DNA of 64,000 bases, taken from contig JAWKLF010000001.1 of NCBI GenBank assembly GCA_041392835.1, positions 310,001 to 374,000 on the forward strand, written 5' to 3'. The translations under genes and the position numbers were made by a program. The notes under the pieces were generated by a model. That model was not told the origin of the DNA. It worked only from the letters and a program-made list of their open reading frames with translations, and searched no databases. This stretch comes from OLB11 sp041392835. Lineage in GTDB: Bacteria; Bacteroidota; Bacteroidia; Chitinophagales; Chitinophagaceae. Shown here piece by piece: positions 1 to 9,345 of the stretch (its first letter is position 1; every line of letters starts with the position of its first letter).

Positions 1-204
1 CAAAAGTCTTTGAGCGATAAAGAAAAAATGATAGGCCGACCCAAAGGCTTTATAATCAACGTAAGAGAATTTGAATTTGCAGCTGGTGCTGGTTTTATCA
101 TACCTATACTTGGCGACATGATGCGTATGCCAGGCTTGCCCGCTATACCGGCCTCCGAAAATATGGACATAGACAATAATGGAAAAATTAGTGGTTTGAG
201 CTAA
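1..204 (+). CDS. fhs: Formate--tetrahydrofolate ligase, C-terminal end (partial)
   Basis: Only the last 67 codons lie in the window; the frame is open from base 1, so the gene starts upstream. The visible tail has the family's C-terminal signature: GRPKGF, then VREFEFAAGAGFIIPILGD and MPGLPAIPA, followed by DIDNNGKISGL. The family joins formate to tetrahydrofolate with ATP to make 10-formyl-THF for cytosolic one-carbon metabolism. The TTG at base 10 is an internal codon, not a start. The gene is 23 bp upstream of a histidine kinase on the same strand. Identification rests on recall of the conserved C-terminus and is fairly secure despite the short length. Confidence 0.88.
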   Translation, partial: QKSLSDKEKMIGRPKGFIINVREFEFAAGAGFIIPILGDMMRMPGLPAIPASENMDIDNNGKISGLS

Positions 205-227
205 TCTATTAAAAAATTTATCAGGCT

Positions 228-2018
228 ATGAAAAAATGGATTTTATTTTTTTTATGTTGCCCAACAATACTTTTTGCCAAAAAAAGTAATGAAGAATTAT
301 TGCAAGATGCCAAAGTTGGAAATGATAGTATCAAAACATTAAGCTATTATCAACTTGCAAAAAACTATTTACGTATCTCAACAGATACTTGCCGACTCTA
401 TGCCTTACAAAGTTTGGCACTAGCCAAAAAGTTAAACATGAAAAGGTACATAGGCGAAAATTTTTCTATTTTAGGAGCAGCCGAAAAAAATGATGGCAAC
501 TTTGAAAAAGCTATAGCCTATCATTTAGAATCCATAGTGATAAAAGAAAAAATGAATGATACTATAGGATTAAGTATTGCAAACAATGATATAGGCATAG
601 TGTATAAAAGTATGGAGCGTTTTAAAGAAGCACTACCCTATTATAGAAAATCAAATACATACGCTCAACTAGCTCATTTTGACAAAGGCATTTCTATGAC
701 GTATTCCAATATAGGTACTATATATTCGGCCATCGAACAAAATGATTCTGCTGTTTTTTATTATGAAAAAGCCATGCAATATGCTAAATCAAAAAACGAT
801 AGCAGTAGCCTAGTAAATGCCATGGCCAACTTGGGGGAGATATATACAACCCTCAAACAATACGATAAAGCACTTTATTACCTCAAACAATGTATTCCTA
901 TAGATCAAGCTTTTGATGATAGATATGGCCTTGCCTTAGACTATATCAACATAGCCAATGTGCTATCCAACTTAAAACAACACGATCAAGCCCTAACATA
1001 CATTGACAAAGGAATTGAATACGCACAAGATGCTGGCATGGTAAAAGAAATACTACTCGGATATAATACAAAAGCTGGTATTTATAAAACCATGCATCAA
1101 TATGACAAAGCAGTAGATTGGATGGATAAGGCAAGAATTATGCGAGATTCTATTGTAAATACCGAAACCAACTTGCAAGTAAGTGAGCTCTCTACAAAAT
1201 ATGAAACAGAGAAAAAAGAAAAGGAAATATTAATTCAAAAAAACAAAATCACTAAACAAAGAATTTGGATTTTTAGCATTTTGGGTTTATTGGCTACTGC
1301 CATATCGCTTGGCTGGGCTCGATATAGAAGACTCAAAATACAAGATGAAATAAAACTCCAAAAAGCAATACAAGAACAAGAAGTGAAAGCCTTAAAAAGC
1401 GTGATGGAAGCCGAAGAAAAAGAACGAGAACGCATAGCACTGGAGCTACATGATGGAGTTGGACAATTGATGAGTGCAGCAAAATTAAACTTGAACGCTT
1501 TTGAAACACAAATTGATTTGACAGATGAGAAAAAGAAAAATTTATTTCAAAAAATAAGTGATCTCATAAGTGATTCAGCCAAAGAAGTGCGCAGCGTAGC
1601 TCACAATATGATGCCCAATGTATTGTTAAAAAAAGGACTTACACAGGCTATTCAAGAATTTATTAATAAGATAGACCACAACGTATTAAAAATAAATTTG
1701 CACACAGAAGGCATACAAAGACAAATAGCTACAGACAAAGAGTCCGTACTTTATAGAGTCATACAAGAATGTGTCAACAATGTCATTAAGCATGCACAAG
1801 CCAATCATTTGGATATTGCGCTTATCAATGAGGATCAGGGTATCAGCATTACCATAGAAGACAATGGCGTGGGTTTTGATTGGAATGCTCTGTCTGAACA
1901 TGAAGGCATGGGTGTAAAAAATATTAAATCAAGAATTGAATATCTTAATGGTAGCGTCGAATTTGATTCTGCACTAGGAAGAGGTACAGTAGTTAGTATT
2001 TTTGTGCCTACCAATTAG
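228..2018 (+). CDS. TPR-containing membrane sensor histidine kinase (NarL/DegS class)
   Basis: Begins with a signal-like hydrophobic stretch (residues 1-17), followed by tetratricopeptide repeats over roughly residues 60-320, which are predicted to be periplasmic. A transmembrane helix lies at about 345-366, then a coiled linker and a HisKA_3 dimerisation region with phospho-acceptor His408 in ERIALELHDGVGQ. The C-terminal HATPase has its N box in VIQECVNNVIKHAQ and its G box in DNGVGF. Kinases of this class normally phosphorylate LuxR/NarL-type regulators, but none is adjacent, so this is an orphan kinase within the window. TPR sensors of this build are common in Bacteroidota; the signal sensed is unknown. 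It converges on uvrA with a 39-bp gap and no clear terminator. Confidence 0.9.
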   Translation: MKKWILFFLCCPTILFAKKSNEELLQDAKVGNDSIKTLSYYQLAKNYLRISTDTCRLYALQSLALAKKLNMKRYIGENFSILGAAEKNDGNFEKAIAYHLESIVIKEKMNDTIGLSIANNDIGIVYKSMERFKEALPYYRKSNTYAQLAHFDKGISMTYSNIGTIYSAIEQNDSAVFYYEKAMQYAKSKNDSSSLVNAMANLGEIYTTLKQYDKALYYLKQCIPIDQAFDDRYGLALDYINIANVLSNLKQHDQALTYIDKGIEYAQDAGMVKEILLGYNTKAGIYKTMHQYDKAVDWMDKARIMRDSIVNTETNLQVSELSTKYETEKKEKEILIQKNKITKQRIWIFSILGLLATAISLGWARYRRLKIQDEIKLQKAIQEQEVKALKSVMEAEEKERERIALELHDGVGQLMSAAKLNLNAFETQIDLTDEKKKNLFQKISDLISDSAKEVRSVAHNMMPNVLLKKGLTQAIQEFINKIDHNVLKINLHTEGIQRQIATDKESVLYRVIQECVNNVIKHAQANHLDIALINEDQGISITIEDNGVGFDWNALSEHEGMGVKNIKSRIEYLNGSVEFDSALGRGTVVSIFVPTN

Positions 2019-2057
2019 TTGTTAGTATAGTACTTAAACCTTTTAAGCTTATATTAT

Positions 2058-4814
2058 TTAATTTAAATAGTTTACTGTATAGCCCTTTTTACTTTTTAAA
2101 AAATCACTCAAAAAGCCCTCAAAAACCAAATGCCCTCCCTCATCTCCGCCTTCGGGTCCTATATCTATAATCCAATCGGCATTGCGTATTACGTCGGGGT
2201 TGTGCTCTATAACTAATATGGTATGCCCTTGCTCTATCAAAGCCTCAAAAGAGTTGAGTAATTTTTTTATATCATGAAAGTGGAGCCCAGTGGTAGGCTC
2301 ATCAAAAATGAAAAATATTTTTTTGTGGTTATAACTCTTATCTAAAAATGAAGCTAGCTTGACACGCTGCGCTTCGCCACCGCTTAAGGTATCCGAAGAT
2401 TGACCAAGCTTGATATAGCCCAAACCCACATCACTCAATAGCTGTATTTTATTTTTTATTTTGGGTGCTTCTTCAAAAAAAAGTATGGCTTCATCCACAC
2501 TCATATCTAAGATGTCGGCTATATTTTTTTCTTTATATTTTATTTCTAATAATTCTTTTTTGAATCGCAGCCCTTTGCATTGTTCACATGTCAAATGCAC
2601 ATCGGCCAAAAATTGCATTTCTACTATTGTTTCTCCTTCGCCTTTGCACGTATCGCATCGTCCGCCATCTACATTGAAAGAAAAATGGCCGGCTGTATAT
2701 CCTCTTATTTTAGAAAGTTTGATAGAAGCAAATAGACTCCTGATTTCGTCATAGGCCTTGATATAAGTAATAGGATTTGAACGAGATGATTTGCCTATAG
2801 GGTTTTGATCTACTAATTCTACATGTGCTATTTTATTGAGGTCGCCGCTGAGTGCATCAAAATCGCCAGGCTTCTGGCTAAAATCGTTTGTGGCATTGAG
2901 CAAGGCAGGATAGAGTATGTGTTTTACTAATGTTGTTTTGCCCGAACCACTAACACCGCTTACAACCGTAAAAAGATTTAAAGGTATAGTAAGCGAAATG
3001 TTTTTTAAATTGTGTTGTCTTGCTCCTTGTAAAATAATTTTGTTGACTAATGGTCTCTTCGTTTTTTTAGTATTCGAAACACACAAGGCACCGCTCAAAT
3101 ATTGTGCTGTGAGACTTTTTTTATTTTTTAATAATCTTTCATAATTCCCTTCTGCAATTATTTCACCACCCAAATGCGAAGCCAAAGGACCAACATCTAT
3201 AATATGGTCTGCTTCTCTCATTATCTGATCATCGTGTTCTACTACTACAACCGTATTACCTAAATCGCGAAGACGCTTCATTACTCGAATTAGATTGGCA
3301 GTATCTCTGGCATGCAAACCAATACTTGGTTCGTCCAAAATGTATAAACTATCTGATAAATTACTTCCTACTATGCGAGTTAATTGTATTCGCTGGCTTT
3401 CACCACCACTCAAGGTGTTGGCCTGTCGTTGTAAGGTAAGGTAATGCAAGCCCACATCCATCATGGTTAATAGACGAGCTTCGAGTTCTATCAAAATACG
3501 TTTGGCTATACTTTTTTGATGATTAGATAGCTTAAGATTTTTAAACCAATGTTGCAATTCGCTTATAGGCATAGCTAACAAATTGCCTATATGTGTATGC
3601 TGAATTTTTACGTACAATGCATCTTTGCGTATGCAAGACCCCATACAATCGGGGCATGGTGTTTTACCTCTATAGCGTGCTTGCATTACTCTATACTGAA
3701 TTTTGTATAGATTTTCCTGAACCATATCAAAAAATGCATGAATACCATTTTGTGCATTCCAGAGTAAATCATATTCTGCAGCACTAAGTTGTGATATGGG
3801 TTTATGTATTGGAAATTTTTCTTTAGTTTCTTTTATAAAAGCCATTTTCCAAGTAGCCATTTTTTCGCCTTGCCAACAAGCTACTGCATTATCATATACC
3901 GATAAGGCCTTATTGGGTAAAACTAAATGAGGGTCTATTCCTAATACCTGCCCAAAGCCTTCGCAGGTAGGGCAAGCACCATAAGGATTGTTTGACGAAA
4001 AAAACGCTGGCGTGGGTTCTTCAAATCGTATTCCATCTAATTCAAAGCGGTTGCAAAAATGTTGTAATTTTTTTTCATCTACTTCTATATATACGTCGCC
4101 TAGGGTTTCATCAAATGCAGTTTGTATGCTATCGGCTATGCGGTGTAATTCATCTTGTTCATATTCTTTAGCAAGCAATCTATCTATGAGTATATAATAC
4201 TTTTCCAACTGGACTTGCTTGTCAGCTTGCAATAACTCTTCTATTGAAAGATACGCTTTATCTTTTATATGATATAATCTTGTAAATCCTTTTTGCAATA
4301 AATCTTCTAAATAGTATTTCCACTCTTTCAAAGCCGACTTTTGCAATGGAATTAGTATTAAAATTTTACTCCCTGTCTTTAACGATTGTATAAACGAAAC
4401 CACATCACTTACTTCATGCTTTATTACTTCTTGATTTGAAATTGGCGAATAAGTAGTTCCAATTTTTGCAAATAGCAATCTTAGATAATCTATAATTTCC
4501 GTCATGGAGCCCACTGTAGAGCGTGGTGTACGAGATGTAACTTTTTGTTCTATAGCAATAGCAGGACAGAGCCCTTCTATAAAATCTACATCGGGTTTTT
4601 GCATACTTTTCATAAATTGTCGTGCATAGGCGCTAAGACTTTCTACATAGCGACGCTGACCTTCGGCAAAAAGAGTATCCATACACAACGAAGATTTTCC
4701 TGAACCGCTAACACCCGTAACCACAATAAGCTTATTGACTGGAAAATCTACATCGATATTTTTTAAATTGTGTACTCGCGCACCTCTAACCTTTATGTAT
4801 GTATTCTTGCTCAT
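2058..4814 (-). CDS. uvrA: Excinuclease ABC subunit A
   Basis: Damage-recognition ATPase of nucleotide excision repair. There are two ABC modules: the first Walker A is GVSGSGKSS (residues 34-42), the second is GVSGSGKTT, and each module carries an LSGGE signature (TLSGGESQRIQL and TLSGGEAQRVKL). Zinc-finger cysteine pairs are visible in CPTCEGFG, CPDCMGSC and CDTCKGEG/CEQCKG. The family hallmark EGLCPAIAIEQK is present. At 918 residues it is slightly shorter than typical UvrA (about 940). A near-consensus -7 element (TACTTTG on the minus strand, 4823-4829) sits only 8 bp from the ATG. uvrC is encoded far away at 60.5 kb. Many Bacteroidota carry a second uvrA paralogue, so the number suffix is left open. 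Confidence 0.97.
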   Translation of the reverse strand: MSKNTYIKVRGARVHNLKNIDVDFPVNKLIVVTGVSGSGKSSLCMDTLFAEGQRRYVESLSAYARQFMKSMQKPDVDFIEGLCPAIAIEQKVTSRTPRSTVGSMTEIIDYLRLLFAKIGTTYSPISNQEVIKHEVSDVVSFIQSLKTGSKILILIPLQKSALKEWKYYLEDLLQKGFTRLYHIKDKAYLSIEELLQADKQVQLEKYYILIDRLLAKEYEQDELHRIADSIQTAFDETLGDVYIEVDEKKLQHFCNRFELDGIRFEEPTPAFFSSNNPYGACPTCEGFGQVLGIDPHLVLPNKALSVYDNAVACWQGEKMATWKMAFIKETKEKFPIHKPISQLSAAEYDLLWNAQNGIHAFFDMVQENLYKIQYRVMQARYRGKTPCPDCMGSCIRKDALYVKIQHTHIGNLLAMPISELQHWFKNLKLSNHQKSIAKRILIELEARLLTMMDVGLHYLTLQRQANTLSGGESQRIQLTRIVGSNLSDSLYILDEPSIGLHARDTANLIRVMKRLRDLGNTVVVVEHDDQIMREADHIIDVGPLASHLGGEIIAEGNYERLLKNKKSLTAQYLSGALCVSNTKKTKRPLVNKIILQGARQHNLKNISLTIPLNLFTVVSGVSGSGKTTLVKHILYPALLNATNDFSQKPGDFDALSGDLNKIAHVELVDQNPIGKSSRSNPITYIKAYDEIRSLFASIKLSKIRGYTAGHFSFNVDGGRCDTCKGEGETIVEMQFLADVHLTCEQCKGLRFKKELLEIKYKEKNIADILDMSVDEAILFFEEAPKIKNKIQLLSDVGLGYIKLGQSSDTLSGGEAQRVKLASFLDKSYNHKKIFFIFDEPTTGLHFHDIKKLLNSFEALIEQGHTILVIEHNPDVIRNADWIIDIGPEGGDEGGHLVFEGFLSDFLKSKKGYTVNYLN

Positions 4815-4934
4815 TGACTTTGCAAAGTAAAGAGATTATGAAGTATAAAAAAATCAAATTAAAAATGAAAAAAGGCCGATTATTAAATGATAGAGCTTAG
4901 GGTAATAATTACAATTGGTATAAGAGATAAATTG

Positions 4935-4942
4935 TATTTTTG
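4935..4942 (+). promoter_or_regulatory. Bacteroidota -7 box of kpsF
   Basis: TATTTTTG matches TAnnTTTG exactly. A TTG at 4915-4917 could serve as a -33 element, although the spacing is 17 bp. The box ends 16 bp before the ATG at 4959 and lies downstream of the ATG at 4887, so the shorter protein start is the likely one. Confidence 0.6.
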
Positions 4943-4958
4943 TATTTTCTACATATCT

Positions 4959-5918
4959 ATGAAATCAATACAAGAAAACGCTATAGAAACCATACAAACT
5001 GAGTATAAGGCCATAGAAGGATTGCTTCAATATGTCAATGCTGATTTTGAAAAAGCAGTAGAAGTTATTCATCAGGCCAAAGGTCGAGTGGTTATTAGTG
5101 GTATAGGCAAAAGTGCTATTATAGCTCAAAAAATAGTGGCCACGCTCAATAGTACCGGTACACCATCTATTTTCTTGCATGCAGCCGATGCTATACATGG
5201 CGATTTGGGTATGATGCAAGAAAATGATGTGGCCATCGTTATTTCTAAAAGTGGCGAAAGCCCTGAAATTAAAATGTTGGTTTCATTGATTAAAAATTTT
5301 GGCAATACACTTATAGGCTTGTGTGGAAATATGAAATCAAACTTGGCTATACAGTCTGACATTGTCATTAATTCCACTGTAGAGGTAGAGGCTTGTCCAA
5401 ACAATTTAGCACCTACTAGCAGTACTACTGCTCAAATGGTAATGGGCGATGCATTAGCGGTTTGTCTTTTACAACTAAAGGGATTTTCGCCATCCGATTT
5501 TGCTCGTTACCATCCAGGCGGAGCACTTGGCAAGCAACTCTATATGCGTGTGCATGATTTGATAGCTAACAATGCAAAGCCTCATATTCAAAAACAAGAT
5601 TCTATAAAGTCTGTTATTTTATCTATCACAAGTAATCGTTTAGGCTCTACCGTTGTAGTAGACGAAAACAATCAAGTATTAGGCATCATTACCGATGGCG
5701 ATATACGCAGGATGTTAGAGAAAATTGATTCCTTTGCTAACTTACATGCTGTAGATATCATGAATACTAGTCCCAAATTAATTTCTGAAGAGGAGTCTGC
5801 AGTGAATGCAATGAAATTATTGCGTGATGAAAAAATAAATCAACTAGTAGTAATTAATGATAATGGCTATGTGGGTATATTACATATTAATGATTTAATA
5901 CGAGAAGGTATCATATAA
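4959..5918 (+). CDS. kpsF: D-arabinose-5-phosphate isomerase (SIS-CBS-CBS)
   Basis: Interconverts ribulose-5-phosphate and arabinose-5-phosphate, the first step of Kdo synthesis for lipopolysaccharide. The SIS domain spans roughly residues 30-165, with a GKSAIIAQK loop, an HAADAIHGDLG motif carrying the conserved histidine, and SKSGES. Two CBS domains occupy about 190-319 (ITDGDIRR in the first). The start at 4959 gives 319 residues, close to the family norm. The upstream ATG at 4887 would add 24 residues with no family counterpart and would place the -7 box inside the gene. It diverges from uvrA. The family is often annotated KpsF/GutQ; no capsule genes flank it, so the housekeeping Kdo role (KdsD-like) is likely. 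Confidence 0.93.
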   Translation: MKSIQENAIETIQTEYKAIEGLLQYVNADFEKAVEVIHQAKGRVVISGIGKSAIIAQKIVATLNSTGTPSIFLHAADAIHGDLGMMQENDVAIVISKSGESPEIKMLVSLIKNFGNTLIGLCGNMKSNLAIQSDIVINSTVEVEACPNNLAPTSSTTAQMVMGDALAVCLLQLKGFSPSDFARYHPGGALGKQLYMRVHDLIANNAKPHIQKQDSIKSVILSITSNRLGSTVVVDENNQVLGIITDGDIRRMLEKIDSFANLHAVDIMNTSPKLISEEESAVNAMKLLRDEKINQLVVINDNGYVGILHINDLIREGII

Positions 5919-5950
5919 AAAAAACCACCTCTTAGAAAAGTGGCGGTTTT
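5917..5950. terminator. Bidirectional terminator after kpsF
   Basis: AAAACCACC (5921-5929) pairs with GGCGGTTTT (5942-5950) in 8 of 9 positions, with a 12-nt loop. Read on the minus strand the 3' arm runs into eight T residues (5924-5917), so the hairpin is stronger in the minus direction; on the plus strand only TTTT ends the stem. Confidence 0.7.
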
Positions 5951-6052
5951 AGGATAATGAAAAAAAACACTACTAATTTTTCTTAATCAAAGATTGATTT
6001 GGTATCCTTTGTTGTTTTGGTTTTGGTTTTTTTCGTTTATTACGATTTACTA
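5917..6052 (-). ncRNA. Candidate short minus-strand transcript
   Basis: A perfect -7 box on the minus strand (TACTTTTG, 6063 down to 6056) is followed about 105 bp later by the U-rich side of the kpsF terminator hairpin. This predicts a transcript of roughly 130 nt ending near 5917. Within it lies a very basic open frame (NRNKRKKPKPKQQRIPNQ then SLIKKN and a TAG stop), but no ATG, GTG or TTG start precedes it in frame. A small RNA or an unrecognised tiny basic protein are both possible. Transcription is inferred only. Confidence 0.3.
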
Positions 6053-6055
6053 AAA

Positions 6056-6063
6056 CAAAAGTA
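6056..6063 (-). promoter_or_regulatory. Minus-strand -7 box in the kpsF-hutG gap
   Basis: TACTTTTG on the minus strand matches TAnnTTTG exactly. It faces away from the formimidoylglutamase-like gene and toward kpsF's terminator. No annotated gene is served by it. The rest of the gap (6064-6195) holds only a short direct repeat beginning AAATGAGTAA (two copies near 6091 and 6112). Confidence 0.4.
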
Positions 6064-6195
6064 CAATGTCGTATACCCCCTTTCTATAATAAATGAGTAA
6101 TTGGTAGATATAAATGAGTAAGTGGAAAAGTAAATGTTCAAACATTTATAAAGAATCACATTTAAAATATTATTTTTAACCCCATAAAAATAGAT

Positions 6196-7335
6196 ATGTT
6201 TAATACAATAGAAATACAAAGCTATGTAAACCAAGCAGTTATAAATCAGAATGAAGAAAAAGTATATTTACCTGGGCAACTGGGTGCTCAAATTAAGAAA
6301 TTGGGCGATGCTGATTTTGATTTAGAACAACTGGATATAGTGATTTTGGGTTGTAGTGAGCAACGAGGCAAAAAAAATAAAGAATCATTTTCGAATGCGC
6401 CCAATGCTATACGTGAAGAATTGTACGATATGTATTTGTGGCACAAAGAATTAAAAATTGGAGATATAGGGAATGTTGTGATGGGAGAGACTTTGCAAGA
6501 TACAGGTGTAGCATTGATGACTATTTTAGAAGAATTGCATAATGAAGGAAAAAAAGTGATTGTATTGGGTGGCTCACATGATTTGACTTTGCAGCAATAC
6601 AATATTTTTAAACGCAAAGATGAATTAATTGATTTTACAGTTGTAGATCAATTTGCAGATATGAGCGAAGAACAAGGAGCTCCGCATAACAAATACCTTT
6701 TTGAAATTCTTACTGAAACGCCAAACTTTGTTCGTCACTTTAATCTTATTGGCTTTCAGAGTTATAATGTCAATCCAAAAATTATTGAAGTATTCGACAA
6801 ACTTCGATTTGATTGTGTACGCTTGGGCAAGGCACGCGAAGACCTAAATGAATTAGAACCAATGTTTAGACAATCGCATGTAGTGAGTTTGGATATGAAT
6901 GTAGTGCGATATAGCGATGCCCCTGCTAATAGCTCCTACTCCCCCAATGGCTTTATGGGCGACGAAATGTGCACGATAACCAAACAAATAGGCATGAGTA
7001 GCCACTTAGCATCTTTTGGTATTTTTGGGTACGAAGCAGAAAAAGATCAACACCGTATGACGGCTAAATTGATAGCTCAAATGATATGGTATTTTTTTGA
7101 TGGTTTGCAAATAGCTAAATCAGAAAGTGAACTCAGCGATAGAGAACAATTTGTAGAATATCAAGTATCTTTTACGGATGTAGAATCTACTTTTTTGAAA
7201 AGTAAAAATACCAATAGATGGTGGATGAAATTGCCCGATGAGCAATTTATACCTTGTACCTACAACGACTATCTGACTGCTTGCCATAATGAAGTGCCCG
7301 AAAGATGGCTCAGAGAATTGGAACGACTTGTTTAA
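6196..7335 (+). CDS. Formimidoylglutamase-like arginase-fold enzyme
   Basis: Ureohydrolase (arginase/agmatinase) superfamily protein, in the group usually labelled formimidoylglutamase in Bacteroidota, which would release formamide from N-formiminoglutamate in histidine breakdown. The first metal motif GGSHD is intact (His128). The second, normally DxHxD, reads DQFAD (151-155), with Phe153 in place of His. The third, normally SxDxDxxDP, reads SLDMN (231-235), with Asn235 in place of Asp. From memory, the same changes occur in related Bacteroidota proteins, so they appear to be a family trait rather than decay. The C-terminus carries RWWMKLP and CTYNDYLTAC motifs shared by that group. No other hut gene is nearby. 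A near -7 sequence TATTTTTA precedes it. Confidence 0.75.
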   Translation: MFNTIEIQSYVNQAVINQNEEKVYLPGQLGAQIKKLGDADFDLEQLDIVILGCSEQRGKKNKESFSNAPNAIREELYDMYLWHKELKIGDIGNVVMGETLQDTGVALMTILEELHNEGKKVIVLGGSHDLTLQQYNIFKRKDELIDFTVVDQFADMSEEQGAPHNKYLFEILTETPNFVRHFNLIGFQSYNVNPKIIEVFDKLRFDCVRLGKAREDLNELEPMFRQSHVVSLDMNVVRYSDAPANSSYSPNGFMGDEMCTITKQIGMSSHLASFGIFGYEAEKDQHRMTAKLIAQMIWYFFDGLQIAKSESELSDREQFVEYQVSFTDVESTFLKSKNTNRWWMKLPDEQFIPCTYNDYLTACHNEVPERWLRELERLV

Positions 7336-7440
7336 GAAATGCATATTGATTCAAACAAATATTTTTTTAGCTTAGCTAATTAACGTACATTGTTTTCATA
7401 TTAGGTATGGCATAGTAATTGTTGTACTTACTTTTTTCTT

Positions 7441-8067
7441 ATGAATACTTTTATCAATCCAAACAATATGACCATGAAGTGCTTTTGTATTTTTGTATGC
7501 ATATCTGTTTTTGCTCAGGGAGCATATGCCGAATCGCTTATATATACTGTCATGAAAGGTAAAGATGAGATTGGCAGTTTTAGAATAGAACGAACAAAAC
7601 AAAATAATAAAACAGAATACGCCTCAGAATCAACTGTAAAAGTCAATATGCTTTTCACGATAAGTGTGTACGATAAAATGAATGTAATATACGATGGCAA
7701 TAGAATGAAAAAAGCATTTTTATATAGAACACTTAATGGTAGAGTGCGTGTAAAAAATGAAGCCAACTGGAATGGTAAAGAATATACCATGACCAATAAA
7801 GATCAAGAACCTTCCTTGTTGAAAAACTATATTTATCACACCACGGCTTCCTTGTATTATATAGAACCTAAATATATTACTTCTGTATTTTCAGAAAAAT
7901 TTCAAAAAATGGTTCCAGTTATTCCTCTTGGTGCTAATACTTACTCACTCCAATTGCCCGATGGCAATAAAACAAAATATACATATCGAAATGGTATTTG
8001 TAGCCTTGTAGAAGCCGATACCGACTGGGCTACAATAAAGTTTGTATTAATAAAATATATACCTTGA
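7441..8067 (+). CDS. Secreted protein, DUF6134-like
   Basis: A 208-residue protein with an N-terminal signal peptide (hydrophobic CFCIFVCISVFAQGAYA). The mature part is predicted beta-rich, beginning SLIYTVMKGKDEIGSFRIERTK. Its pattern of a 'GxEIGxFxxxR' opening, a central VYDKMNVIYDGN and a late LPDGNKTKYTYRNG resembles the DUF6134 family of Bacteroidota, but this is a weak recollection. No catalytic motif is visible. The start may instead be one of the internal ATGs at 7468 or 7474, which would shorten the signal peptide. It stands alone between the arginase-like gene and a repeat-bearing gap. Confidence 0.6.
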   Translation: MNTFINPNNMTMKCFCIFVCISVFAQGAYAESLIYTVMKGKDEIGSFRIERTKQNNKTEYASESTVKVNMLFTISVYDKMNVIYDGNRMKKAFLYRTLNGRVRVKNEANWNGKEYTMTNKDQEPSLLKNYIYHTTASLYYIEPKYITSVFSEKFQKMVPVIPLGANTYSLQLPDGNKTKYTYRNGICSLVEADTDWATIKFVLIKYIP

Positions 8068-8185
8068 TGGTGGATTATAAAAATATAGTCTTCTACAATA
8101 AAGTATTTTTTAGTACAACTTGGGGTTAACCCCACATAGAAATTTACCATTTTAGATTTTTAAAAAATCCGAAATGGACTGATTT

Positions 8186-8338
8186 TATTAGCTGTACCGA
8201 TCCAATTTTCAAAGTATGAGTTAGGAGAAATTTAATTATCATCGGTAGTTGTTTATGCCTATGGCGAATGCCAATGCATAATTTGGGTTAAATTGGTTTC
8301 AGACTAATTTTTTGATCTGTTACAGTAGTATCGGTATT
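8186..8338. repeat. Dispersed intergenic repeat, copy 1 (diverged)
   Basis: This stretch shares blocks with the repeat at 33.98 kb: TTAAATTGGTTTCAGAC near 8288, TTTTTTGATCTGTTACAGTA near 8309 and a terminal TCGGTATT matching the ATTGGTAT end of other copies. It fills most of the 269-bp gap between two genes, and its right end reaches the stop codon of the minus-strand DUF4412 gene. The left boundary is uncertain. Confidence 0.5.
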
Positions 8339-9221
8339 AATTCTCATTCTTGTATTGATCCCAAAGGCTACGCATAGAAGGCATTTTTTGTATCTCATAG
8401 CCATCTGTGCCAAACATAGCTGCAGGTGCATTATTCGAAAAATCGGAATAGGTAATTATACTTTCAATTTCTTGTTGGCTTTTATCATACATTTCAATTT
8501 GAATTAATACGCCCTCTGTGCTTTTTGGATACATTGCATTGCTTAATGCCTGTGTGCCACCAAATGCGTTGGCCATGGCAAAGCCTATATCTAAAAAAGA
8601 AAATGGAAATTTGTCTTTACTTAGCCACATATTGCTTTTGGTTTCTTCTGCCTCTACTATATATTTCTGACATCTGTAACCGCTTATTGTTTTGAACTCG
8701 TTGGTAGCTTTGAAATGGATGTTGTGATCTTGGTTTTGTTCTGTTTGTTTTTTAGCCATAGATCGAACCATACCTTGTGCCATTTTCATATCCATTTCTA
8801 TGCCTGTTTTTTTTCCTTTTTTATCTGTAGTCAATATGATACTTTTTCCTTCTTTAAAATTAGTAATCATGCGGGTAGTTTCACTACTACTTTGTTTTTC
8901 TTTAAATACGGATACACAATCAAACTGTTTAAAATAATATTGTATTTCCATATTGTTTTTAGGTTTTTGTGGATAGCTAATTTGAGCTTTAAAAGAGGCT
9001 GTTGGAAATGGTTTTATGCCAGCTCTAAATTCTTTGTCTTGCCGCTCCCAAGTATCTAGGCGCTCTTCTACAGCTTGCTTTCCTTTTTCTCTTTCATCTT
9101 GGTATTGTGCCGTTTGTTTCTCTTTTACTTTATTTTTTACTTCTCTATGCACTTGGCTTCTTTGTGCTATAGCTTGTTGAGCTAGCATAAGCACCATCAG
9201 TATAAAAAATAGTTTTTTCAT
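8337..9221 (-). CDS. Secreted DUF4412-like protein
   Basis: A 294-residue exported protein. The chosen start (MKKLFFILMVLMLAQQAIAQ) opens a classical signal peptide; a longer frame to 9287 adds 22 unlikely residues. A charged helical stretch (about 20-60, rich in K, E, R, Q) follows. The remainder resembles DUF4412: EIQYYFKQFDCVSVF, MITNFKEGKSIILTTDK, then FKTISGYRCQKYIVE and MWLSKDKFPF. Members are periplasmic or outer-membrane-facing beta proteins with no assigned function. It lies between the diverged repeat and priA; the 124-bp upstream gap shows only AT-rich sequence. The domain call is from memory; the signal peptide is clear. Confidence 0.65.
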   Translation of the reverse strand: MKKLFFILMVLMLAQQAIAQRSQVHREVKNKVKEKQTAQYQDEREKGKQAVEERLDTWERQDKEFRAGIKPFPTASFKAQISYPQKPKNNMEIQYYFKQFDCVSVFKEKQSSSETTRMITNFKEGKSIILTTDKKGKKTGIEMDMKMAQGMVRSMAKKQTEQNQDHNIHFKATNEFKTISGYRCQKYIVEAEETKSNMWLSKDKFPFSFLDIGFAMANAFGGTQALSNAMYPKSTEGVLIQIEMYDKSQQEIESIITYSDFSNNAPAAMFGTDGYEIQKMPSMRSLWDQYKNEN

Positions 9222-9345
9222 AGTCGTTTTTTTTTCAAAAAAAGAAAAATAAAACAATGCCATACGCATACAATGAGTATTTGACAAATTTGATTGAGTA
9301 AATGGTAGTTTTTGAAAAGAAAATGGTAGGTGCCCGTTACTATTT

